DNA of 64,000 nucleotides from Pedobacter cryophilus (lineage in GTDB: Bacteria > Bacteroidota > Bacteroidia > Sphingobacteriales > Sphingobacteriaceae). The position numbers were made by a program, and so were the translations under genes. Shown in pieces: positions 18,633 through 26,564 of this stretch. Location: positions 62,001 to 126,000 of the forward strand of contig NZ_SWBP01000005.1 in the NCBI RefSeq assembly GCF_005116455.1. The letters run 5' to 3'. The notes under the pieces are model-generated. The model saw only the letters and a list, made by a program, of their open reading frames with translations. It searched no databases and was not told the DNA's origin. How positions within the stretch are numbered: position 1 is the stretch's first letter; the number at the start of each line of letters is the position of its first letter.

Positions 18633-21600
18633 ATGAATCCTAAGATTTTTAAAAATCCTAAAGGTTTTTCTCATCGGGTTTTAAGTTTAATGTGCTTACT
18701 TTTTATGTTTAGCTCATTATTAGTTAACGCTCAGGATAAAACAATATCCGGAAAAATCATTGATGAAACAGGTGAACCAGTACCAGGGGTGGTGGTTCAA
18801 AACAAAGTGAGTAAAAAAGGCGTGGTTTCTGACCTTTCTGGTAGATACAGCCTAACGGCAAACACAGGAGATGATCTTGTTTTCTCATTTTTGGGTTATA
18901 TCACCCAAACCGTAAAAGTTGGAGCCTCAAGCACAATAGACATTACTTTATCATCTGATACCAGAGCACTTAGTGAAGTAGTGGTAATTGGTTACGGTAC
19001 ACAAAAGAAAGCCAACGTATCTGGTGCGGTAAGTACTTTCAAAGCCGATAAATTAGAAGAACGTCCGGTTGGTAGAGTAGATCAAGCAATGGTGGGGCAA
19101 ATGGCTGGGGTAACGGTTAAACAAACCACAGGTCTTCCTGGTAAAGGATTAAGTATTCAAGTAAGGGGTACGGGGTCAATATCTGCCGGAAATGAGCCAC
19201 TTTACGTGATAGATGGTTTTCCTCTTGCTGGAGCTAGTCCAAACGGAGCCGGAAACTATGCTACAGGTAATCCTTTAGATAATATCAACCCAAATGATAT
19301 AGAATCTATTCAGGTTTTAAAAGATGCGGCTTCAGCGGCAATTTATGGTTCTAGAGCAGCCAACGGGGTAGTTTTAATTACCACAAAAGGAGGTAAAATT
19401 GGAAAACCTAAATTAACTTTTAATAGTTATGTGGGATATAATGAGGCGAGTAGAAAGGTAGATATGTTAACCGGTCCGGAATGGATAGACAGAGCTACCG
19501 AAATTATAAATGCGCAATGGGTAGCTTCGGGTACTGGGCGTACAGCAGCACAAACTAACGAGCAAAGAAGAGTCATATTAGGTTTAGCGCCTGGTTTGGT
19601 AAATACCGGTTTTATGACTGATGACCGTTGGGCGCAACCAGGCTATCCAGGTTTAAGAGTAATTGACTGGCAAGATGAGGCTTTTAGAAAAGGGGTAACG
19701 CAAAATTATCAGCTTTCTGCAAGTGGCGCTACAGATGCGGTTAAATACTATGTTTCTGGAAACTATGCTGGGCAAGAAGGAATGGTAATTGGTTTAAATT
19801 TTAAATCATACTCTGCCAGAGCTAACGTAGAAATTAATCCTAATAAAAATTTAAAACTAGGCTTAAACTTATCTCCAACTTATTCTGTTGGTGAAGACCC
19901 TGGGGTAGAAGGAAAAGATAATATTTTGCACCAATTAACCAGTATGACTCCTATACAGGAAGATACCATGGGTGTTTACAATAATTCTTTTAATAACGAT
20001 CAATACAGATGGAGTTCTTCTCCAAACAGTCCAATTGCAAAATTGCAAAACACGCAAACTAACAATGCTACGTTTAGAAACATAGCCAGTATTTTTGCGG
20101 AGTATAAAATTTTAGAAGGCTTAACTTTTAAAACTACCCTTAACTTAGATAATTCAGATTACAACGCAAAAAGATATACTCCATATACTATTGGTGGTAC
20201 TTTAGCGGCCAGATTATCACAATTAACGGTGGGTACTTCAGGTGCTTTTACATCTTTTAGAAGGCAAACTTTTGTGAATGAGAACACCTTAAATTTTCAA
20301 AAGAAATTTAATGATAAGCATGATCTATCTGTATTAGGAGGTTATTCTTTCAATACCGATAAATTAAATACGCAAAGTTTAACTTCACAGGGCGGGTTTG
20401 GAAATAGTGTAATTACTACTTTAAATGCCGCAAATGGAATAGTAGGTAATACTTTTGAAACAAAGAACGTGTTACTTTCTTATTTTGGAAGGCTTCAATA
20501 TAGTTATGCAGATAAATACCTGTTTTCTGCAAGTTTACGTAGAGACGGTTCTTCAAGGTTTGGTGCAAATACCAAATGGGGATTATTTCCATCAGCTTCT
20601 GCTGCTTGGAGAGTAACTCAAGAAAGCTTCATGACTGATTATGCCAATGTAGTGAGTGATCTTAAAGTAAGAGTAAGTTACGGTGAATCTGGAAACTACA
20701 ATATTGGAGATTATAGCAGTATTCCATTATTAGCTAACTTTAATTATTCTTTCAATGGTGTCCCTGCTATCGGCCAAGCTCCTAACGGAATTGTAAATCC
20801 AAATCTTGCATGGGAAAAATCAAAAACCATTAACGCAGGTATAGATTTTGGTTTATTTAAAAACAGAATCTCAGGTGCATTTGATATCTACAGAAAAGAA
20901 AGTTCTGATCTATTATTGAATGTATCTGTACCTCAAATTACAGGCTTTAGCTCTTCTTTAGATAATATTGGTCAGGTTCAAAATAACGGATGGGAATTTG
21001 AATTGAGCAGTCAAAATTTAGTTGGAGATTTTAAATGGTCAACTTCAGCTAATTTAACGCATAACAGCAACAAGGTAATGGCTTTACCTAATGGTCAATC
21101 GCAAATATTGGTGCCCTCAAGTTTTGATATACCTCATAGTTTAATTAGAGTTGGCGATCCATTATACAGTATTTTTGTAGTAAAGCAATTGGGTATTTTA
21201 TCAGCTCAGGATATTACAAATAATGTGGCTAGATATGGCGCTCAAAAAGAAGGAGATGCTAAATATTTTGATGCAAATGGCGATGGTGTAATTGATGCAA
21301 ATGACCGTGTAATAGTAGGTCATCCAAACCCAAATTATATCTACGGTATTACTAATAATTTCAAATACAAGAATTTTGATTTATCTGTTTTGGTGCAAGG
21401 TCAAACAGGTGGGTCTCTTTATTCTTTATTTGGTAGATCAGTTAATCGTACTGGTACTGGCGTTACAGATAACGTTTTGGGTACTTGGGAAAATCGTTGG
21501 CGTTCTGCCAGTGATCCTGGAGATGGCCAAATAGGTAAAGCATATTCAACTTTTGGTAGAATTAAAAATACAGATTGGTTATACTCTTCAGATTACGTGA

Positions 21601-21842
21601 GAGTAAGAAACATTACTTTAGGATACAACCTAGGGAATGCCATCAAAATAAAACAAATACAGGGAGCAAGAATTTATATTTCTGCCGAAAACTTCTTTGG
21701 TAAAGATAAATATGATGGAGGTTTTAATCCCGAAGCTACCAATACCAGTTTTAGTGGAAGTACACAATATCCAGAATCTGGAGATTATGGTGGTTTACCA
21801 TTGGCTAAATCTCTCATTTTTGGTTTAAACTTCACCTTTTAA
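18633..21842 (+). CDS. SusC/RagA-type TonB-dependent transporter (third pair)
   Basis: This 1069-residue protein has a signal peptide (LMCLLFMFSSLLVNAQ), a carboxypeptidase-regulatory-like domain (about 34-115, KTISGKIIDETGEPVPGVVV) and then the standard SEVVVIGYGTQKKANVSGAV segment that serves as TonB-box region. The plug follows (SIQVRGTGSISAGNEPLYVIDGFP, IQVLKDAASAAIYGSRAANGVVLITTKGG), then the barrel ending LIFGLNFTF. Unlike the four cassette SusCs it has the canonical VVVIGYG element. It has its own consensus promoter and its SusD is 20 bases downstream, so this is a separate two-gene transcription unit between the GH115 gene and the GH106 operon. Confidence 0.95.
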   Translation: MNPKIFKNPKGFSHRVLSLMCLLFMFSSLLVNAQDKTISGKIIDETGEPVPGVVVQNKVSKKGVVSDLSGRYSLTANTGDDLVFSFLGYITQTVKVGASSTIDITLSSDTRALSEVVVIGYGTQKKANVSGAVSTFKADKLEERPVGRVDQAMVGQMAGVTVKQTTGLPGKGLSIQVRGTGSISAGNEPLYVIDGFPLAGASPNGAGNYATGNPLDNINPNDIESIQVLKDAASAAIYGSRAANGVVLITTKGGKIGKPKLTFNSYVGYNEASRKVDMLTGPEWIDRATEIINAQWVASGTGRTAAQTNEQRRVILGLAPGLVNTGFMTDDRWAQPGYPGLRVIDWQDEAFRKGVTQNYQLSASGATDAVKYYVSGNYAGQEGMVIGLNFKSYSARANVEINPNKNLKLGLNLSPTYSVGEDPGVEGKDNILHQLTSMTPIQEDTMGVYNNSFNNDQYRWSSSPNSPIAKLQNTQTNNATFRNIASIFAEYKILEGLTFKTTLNLDNSDYNAKRYTPYTIGGTLAARLSQLTVGTSGAFTSFRRQTFVNENTLNFQKKFNDKHDLSVLGGYSFNTDKLNTQSLTSQGGFGNSVITTLNAANGIVGNTFETKNVLLSYFGRLQYSYADKYLFSASLRRDGSSRFGANTKWGLFPSASAAWRVTQESFMTDYANVVSDLKVRVSYGESGNYNIGDYSSIPLLANFNYSFNGVPAIGQAPNGIVNPNLAWEKSKTINAGIDFGLFKNRISGAFDIYRKESSDLLLNVSVPQITGFSSSLDNIGQVQNNGWEFELSSQNLVGDFKWSTSANLTHNSNKVMALPNGQSQILVPSSFDIPHSLIRVGDPLYSIFVVKQLGILSAQDITNNVARYGAQKEGDAKYFDANGDGVIDANDRVIVGHPNPNYIYGITNNFKYKNFDLSVLVQGQTGGSLYSLFGRSVNRTGTGVTDNVLGTWENRWRSASDPGDGQIGKAYSTFGRIKNTDWLYSSDYVRVRNITLGYNLGNAIKIKQIQGARIYISAENFFGKDKYDGGFNPEATNTSFSGSTQYPESGDYGGLPLAKSLIFGLNFTF

Positions 21843-21862
21843 TTCAACAAAAGAAAAAGATT

Positions 21863-23371
21863 ATGAAAAAGATATTTTATGCAGTTACCATTACCGGAGC
21901 GCTGCTTATTACCAGTTGTGAAAAGGAATTAGATCAAACTCCTATTTCATCAGCAACTACTGAGACTTTTTATTCCATTCCCAATGATTTTTTACAGGGA
22001 GTAAATTCAGTTTATGCTAACCTAAAAACTTATCCAGATAGGCAATTAAATTTATCAGAAACCAGATCTGATAATTTATATGCCGTATCAGACGGAGGAG
22101 TGAGAGATTGGGAAGGCGTTAATAGCTTTCACAAGAATTTATCAGCCAATCCTTATTTAGAAGAAGCTTGGGCTACTAATTATAACGGTATTTACAAAGC
22201 AAATACGGTTTTAGGGCAAATAGCAACTAATGGAACCATTATTACTAATGCAACTTTAAGAAACAGATATGAAGCAGAAACGCGTTTCTTAAGAGCATTT
22301 TATTATTTTGATTTGGTAAGATGGTTTGGGAAAGTGCCCTTGATAGATAAGGTAGTTTCAGCAAAAGAAGCTTTAGAAATACCAAGAAGCCCTGTTGCAG
22401 ATGTGTATGGTTTAATTATTTCTGACTTGCAATTTGCTATTGATAACCTTACAGAAGTTTATACTTTACCAGCAGATAAAGGACGTGTAACTAAAAATGC
22501 AGCTAAAGGAATATTGGCATTGGTTCACATGACTCGCTCAGGTCCAACTTATAGTATAGACGGCCCTGGTTTAGGTTTAAACGAATGGGGGAAAGCTTAT
22601 ACATTACTTAATGAAGTAGTGGTTAGTAATAGATATGCTTTTATTTCTAGTTACCCAACCGTATTCTCATTCACAAATGAGAACAATTCTGAAGTGGTAT
22701 TTGATGTACAATACAATACGGGTTCTAATCCAGTAGTGGGTGCAACTTTTCCTTGGGTTTTAGTTCCTGATAATTGGTTTACCTCATTAGGGAAACCCGT
22801 ACAAGGCGGCTTAACCATTAGACCTGTAGCTACAGATTTGTTAAATTCTTATGAAACGGCAGATACAAGAAAAGCATTTTCAATTCAAACTGGCTTTGTG
22901 GCAAATGGAGTGGCAGAGCCTCGCAGTTTTTTCAAAAAGTATGTTGATTTAAACCGAGTTCCTGTAAGTAGATTTGACTGGCCAATTAACTTTATTGTAT
23001 TAAGATATACTGATATTTTATTGCTTAAAGCAGAATGTACACTAAATGGTGGTGGCGGAAACTTAGCTACAGATGTGTTAATACCAGTTAACCAAGTAAG
23101 AGCAAGAGCCGGATTAACAGTGCCGCTTACAAGTCTTACCCTAGCTCAATTAATGGAAGAGCGAAGAAAAGAGTTTGCAGCAGAAGGTTCTCGTTGGCAT
23201 GATTTGGTAAGAAGCGGTTTAGTAATCACTAAAATACCTGCTTGGATTACCGCCGAAGATGTTCAACGTCAGATGCAGCCTTTTGTAAAAGATTTTGTGA
23301 TCTATGCAATTCCACAATCACAATTAGATGTAAAACAAGGTTTATATACTCAAAACGTAGGTTATAACTAA
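21863..23371 (+). CDS. SusD/RagB-family glycan-binding lipoprotein (third pair)
   Basis: This 502-residue lipoprotein has the lipobox ITSC, then EKELDQTPIS. SusD features are visible: ETFYSIPNDFLQGVNSVYANL, RYEAETRFLRAFYYFDLVRWFGKVPLI, RYTDILLLKAE and the C-terminal LMEERRKEFAAEGSRWHDLVRSG followed by IPQSQLDV. It is the partner of the SusC 20 bases upstream and is followed directly by a strong terminator. No FAS1 gene follows this pair, in contrast to the two cassettes. Confidence 0.94.
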   Translation: MKKIFYAVTITGALLITSCEKELDQTPISSATTETFYSIPNDFLQGVNSVYANLKTYPDRQLNLSETRSDNLYAVSDGGVRDWEGVNSFHKNLSANPYLEEAWATNYNGIYKANTVLGQIATNGTIITNATLRNRYEAETRFLRAFYYFDLVRWFGKVPLIDKVVSAKEALEIPRSPVADVYGLIISDLQFAIDNLTEVYTLPADKGRVTKNAAKGILALVHMTRSGPTYSIDGPGLGLNEWGKAYTLLNEVVVSNRYAFISSYPTVFSFTNENNSEVVFDVQYNTGSNPVVGATFPWVLVPDNWFTSLGKPVQGGLTIRPVATDLLNSYETADTRKAFSIQTGFVANGVAEPRSFFKKYVDLNRVPVSRFDWPINFIVLRYTDILLLKAECTLNGGGGNLATDVLIPVNQVRARAGLTVPLTSLTLAQLMEERRKEFAAEGSRWHDLVRSGLVITKIPAWITAEDVQRQMQPFVKDFVIYAIPQSQLDVKQGLYTQNVGYN

Positions 23372-23389
23372 TTGTTCTTTAACTGAATT

Positions 23390-23424
23390 AAAAGCCACGA
23401 AATTTCTATTTCGTGGCTTTTTTT
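23390..23424 (+). terminator. Intrinsic terminator after the third susC/susD pair
   Basis: Arms AAAAGCCACGAAAT (23390-23403) and ATTTCGTGGCTTTT (23408-23421) pair perfectly over 14 bp with a TTCT loop, followed by more T residues. It lies 18 bases after the susD stop. Confidence 0.9.
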
Positions 23425-23441
23425 GTTGTGCCGGCTAAGAG

Positions 23442-23484
23442 ATTTGTCAACTCTTTTGCCAGTTGTATTAAAGAGTTGACAAAT
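23442..23484. repeat. Second long hairpin downstream (15-bp inverted repeat, 13-nt loop)
   Basis: Arms ATTTGTCAACTCTTT (23442-23456) and AAAGAGTTGACAAAT (23470-23484) are exact reverse complements, followed by TTTTCT. It could be a back-up terminator, or a regulatory element for the GH106 operon whose first ATG is at 23700. The rest of the gap to 23699 shows no clear TANNTTTG promoter. Confidence 0.55.
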
Positions 23485-23699
23485 TTTTCTTTCACAAATC
23501 TTCCGTTTCATCAAATGTCAGGACGATACAGGATAGCCCATTCTTTTAAAATTCCTATTTTAGAGGTTCAAGATTATTAACCAATTTTCAGACAAGCTTA
23601 AGATTACATACAACCTTTATATGTTGCTTGATATTTAAAACGTTAAGTTTTTTATTCCTGCATAAGGTAAAATATAATCTCCTTGCTGACCATAGAATT

Positions 23700-26552
23700 A
23701 TGAACGTACGATACAAAAAATTAGTCCTGGTTACATTTCTCCTTATTGGATTCACATCAGGTTCCTTTGCCCAAAATCAATTATCGTGGCCAACAATAAC
23801 CCAACAAAATAAACCATGGACAAGATGGTGGTGGGAAGGAAGTGCCGTAGATACCACCAACCTAAAATGGATGTTAAAAGAATATCAAAAAGTAGGTTTG
23901 GGCGGTTTAGAGATTACCCCAATTTATGGTATAAAAGGAGAGGAAAGTAAGTTTATCAATTTCTTGTCGCCAAAGTGGATGGATATGCTGGGCTTTACCT
24001 TAACAGAAGCTAAAAAATTAGATTTAGGCATTGATATGGCTCAAGCATCTGGCTGGCCTTTTGGTGGTCCGTGGGTAAAAGATGAAGACGCAAGTAAATA
24101 TGTTGCACATCAAATTTACACCTTAAATGAAGGCGAAAAGTTAAAAGAACCTATTTTTTTTCAACAAAAAACTCTTTTAAGAACTGTTGGCGATAGAACA
24201 ACTATTGATAAATTGGTTGAACCCATTGCGGCAAATCCCAATATGCAAGGTTACGCTTTTGATCAAGTGAGGTATCCTAAAATATTAAAAGCAGAAACCT
24301 TAATGGCTTACTCAGAGGAAGGTGAAACTTTAGATCTTACCAATAAAATTGGTGCTGATGGCCTATTAAATTGGGTCGCCCCAAAAGGAAAATGGACTTT
24401 ATATGCGCTATTTGAAGGGATGCATGGTAAAATGGTAGAAAGAGCAGGACCGGGTGGCGAAGGTTATGCCATAGATCATTTCTCTTTATCGGCCACAAAT
24501 AATTATTTGAATTTTTTTGATAAAGCTTTTAAAGGATATGATTTATCTTATTTAAGAGCCTTTTTTAACGATTCTTATGAAGTAGATGATGCACAAGGCG
24601 AAGCTAATTGGACGCCAAATTTTTTAGCGGAATTTAAAACCAGAAGAGGATACGATATAAGAAATGAATTACCTGCTTTATTGGGTTTTTCTAAAGATCA
24701 AGATAGAGCAACCAGAGTTTTAACAGATTACCGCCAAACCGTTTCTGATTTATTATTAGAAAATTATACCAAAGCTTGGCATAAATGGTCTAAAGGAAAC
24801 GGAAAATTAATCAGAAATCAAGCACATGGTTCGCCAGCAAATATTTTAGATTTATATGCCGCAACTGATATTCCAGAAGCCGAAGGTGATGATGTTTTAA
24901 GAATTAAATTTGCTTCCTCAGCAGCTCATGTTACAGGTAAACCACTTTCTTCATCAGAATCTGCCACTTGGGAAAACGACCATTTTTTAACCCGATTAGG
25001 TGATGTTAAAAAGAAAATGGATTTATTCCTTTTAGGAGGTATTAACCATACTTTTTACCACGGCTCAAACTATACCCCACAAGATGCTAAATGGCCGGGT
25101 TGGTTATTTTATGCAGCAGTTCATTTTACGCCAAATAACTCTTTTTGGGGCGATTTTAAAGCCTTAAACAATTATGTGGCGCATTCACAATCCTTTTTAC
25201 AAGCAGGTAAACCTGATAATGATGTGTTGGTGTATTTGCCAATTTATGATTCTTACGCCAACAGAGGAAACACTTTGTTAGTACATTATGATGGGATTGA
25301 AAAAGGTTTTAGAGGAACAGGTTTAGATAAAACCGCTAATGATTTATATGATAAAGGTTATGCTTTTGATTTTATTTCTGATACTCAAATCATGAATACT
25401 TCTGCTGCTAACGGAAAAATCAAAACTGCCGATGTAAATTATCAAACCATTTTAGTGCCAGCGGCAATGTATATGCCTGTAGCAACTTTACAAAAGCTAG
25501 TGAAATTAGCAGAAAGTGGCGCAACCATCAGTTTTTTAAATTTCTTACCTAAAGATGTTCCGGGCTTAGCTAATTTAGATCAAAATCGTTTGGCATTTAA
25601 AGCGCTTATTGCACAATTAAACTTTAAAACCGAAGGAAATTTTCAAGTGGCCAAAGTAGGTAATGGGTCAATTTTATTGGCTAACGATTTAAATAATCTA
25701 TTATCGGCAGCTAAAGTTGCACCAGAAAGCATGAAAGAAATGAACCTTAACAACATTCGAAGAGCGGTTGATGGAGGTAAATATTATTTTATTGTGAACG
25801 AAGGAACAGAAATGATTAACGGTTGGGTGCCTTTAAGCACCAAAGCAAAATCAGTGGCTTTATTTGACCCAATGACAGAGAAAAAAGGTTATGCAGCCAT
25901 TCGCCAAACCGCTAAAGGAACCGAAGTTTATTTGCAATTAGATAAACTAGAAAGCTGCATTTTACAAACTTATGATAACGTGGAAAATGCTGCCTCTTAT
26001 GCTTACGTTGGTGCTGCAAATGAAGGGAATCAAATATCAGGAACTTGGAAGGTGAACTTTATTTCTGGCGGACCAGTTTTACCAAAAGCTTTAGAAATGC
26101 AAAGCTTAAAATCATGGACAGAAAGCGGTGCTGATTATGCAAATTTCGCTGGAACAGCATCTTATACTCAAACTTTTAAAAGGCCAAAAGGTAAAGCAAC
26201 CGCTTATCTTTTAGATTTAGGTAAAGTAGAAGAAACCGTAAAGGTAAAATTAAATGGAGTAGAAATTGCCATTTTAATGGGTCCAAACTATAAAGTAGAG
26301 ATTCAAAAAAGCCAATTAAAAAGAAAGAATACTTTAGAACTTTTGGTTTCTAACTCAATGGCTAACCGTATTTCTTGGATGGATAAAACCAATCAAAACT
26401 ACAAGATTTTCTATAATATCAATATGTCATCAAGATTGCCCGAAAATAGAGGTGCTGATGGTTTATTTACCGCTAAAAACTGGACAGTAAAACCATCAGG
26501 TTTATTAGGTCCTGTTCAAATCACTCCTTTAACTTATATCAATCCAAAATAA
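23700..26552 (+). CDS. GH106-like glycoside hydrolase (probable alpha-L-rhamnosidase)
   Basis: I start at ATG 23700 because the signal peptide (YKKLVLVTFLLIGFTSGSF, then AQ) begins there; the frame extends upstream only to a TTG at 23628. The protein is 950 residues. GH106 features: the N-terminal TRWWWEGSAVD segment, GGLEITPIYG, IDMAQASGWPFGGPWV, LRAFFNDSYEVDDAQGEANWTPNFL and YHGSNYTPQDAKWPGW. A C-terminal galactose-binding-like beta-sandwich (about 800-945, with VKVKLNGVEIAILMGPNYKVEI) closes the protein. Family knowledge: GH106 enzymes cleave alpha-L-rhamnose from rhamnogalacturonan and related glycans. It is the first gene of a four-gene enzyme operon; the GH2 gene starts 12 bases after its stop. 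Confidence 0.82.
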   Translation: MNVRYKKLVLVTFLLIGFTSGSFAQNQLSWPTITQQNKPWTRWWWEGSAVDTTNLKWMLKEYQKVGLGGLEITPIYGIKGEESKFINFLSPKWMDMLGFTLTEAKKLDLGIDMAQASGWPFGGPWVKDEDASKYVAHQIYTLNEGEKLKEPIFFQQKTLLRTVGDRTTIDKLVEPIAANPNMQGYAFDQVRYPKILKAETLMAYSEEGETLDLTNKIGADGLLNWVAPKGKWTLYALFEGMHGKMVERAGPGGEGYAIDHFSLSATNNYLNFFDKAFKGYDLSYLRAFFNDSYEVDDAQGEANWTPNFLAEFKTRRGYDIRNELPALLGFSKDQDRATRVLTDYRQTVSDLLLENYTKAWHKWSKGNGKLIRNQAHGSPANILDLYAATDIPEAEGDDVLRIKFASSAAHVTGKPLSSSESATWENDHFLTRLGDVKKKMDLFLLGGINHTFYHGSNYTPQDAKWPGWLFYAAVHFTPNNSFWGDFKALNNYVAHSQSFLQAGKPDNDVLVYLPIYDSYANRGNTLLVHYDGIEKGFRGTGLDKTANDLYDKGYAFDFISDTQIMNTSAANGKIKTADVNYQTILVPAAMYMPVATLQKLVKLAESGATISFLNFLPKDVPGLANLDQNRLAFKALIAQLNFKTEGNFQVAKVGNGSILLANDLNNLLSAAKVAPESMKEMNLNNIRRAVDGGKYYFIVNEGTEMINGWVPLSTKAKSVALFDPMTEKKGYAAIRQTAKGTEVYLQLDKLESCILQTYDNVENAASYAYVGAANEGNQISGTWKVNFISGGPVLPKALEMQSLKSWTESGADYANFAGTASYTQTFKRPKGKATAYLLDLGKVEETVKVKLNGVEIAILMGPNYKVEIQKSQLKRKNTLELLVSNSMANRISWMDKTNQNYKIFYNINMSSRLPENRGADGLFTAKNWTVKPSGLLGPVQITPLTYINPK

Positions 26553-26564
26553 TTTATTCCCGTT

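Noticed and set aside
23628..23699. TTG start for the GH106-like protein
   Set aside because: A normal signal peptide starts at ATG 23700 and the upstream part looks like a second, unnecessary hydrophobic lead.
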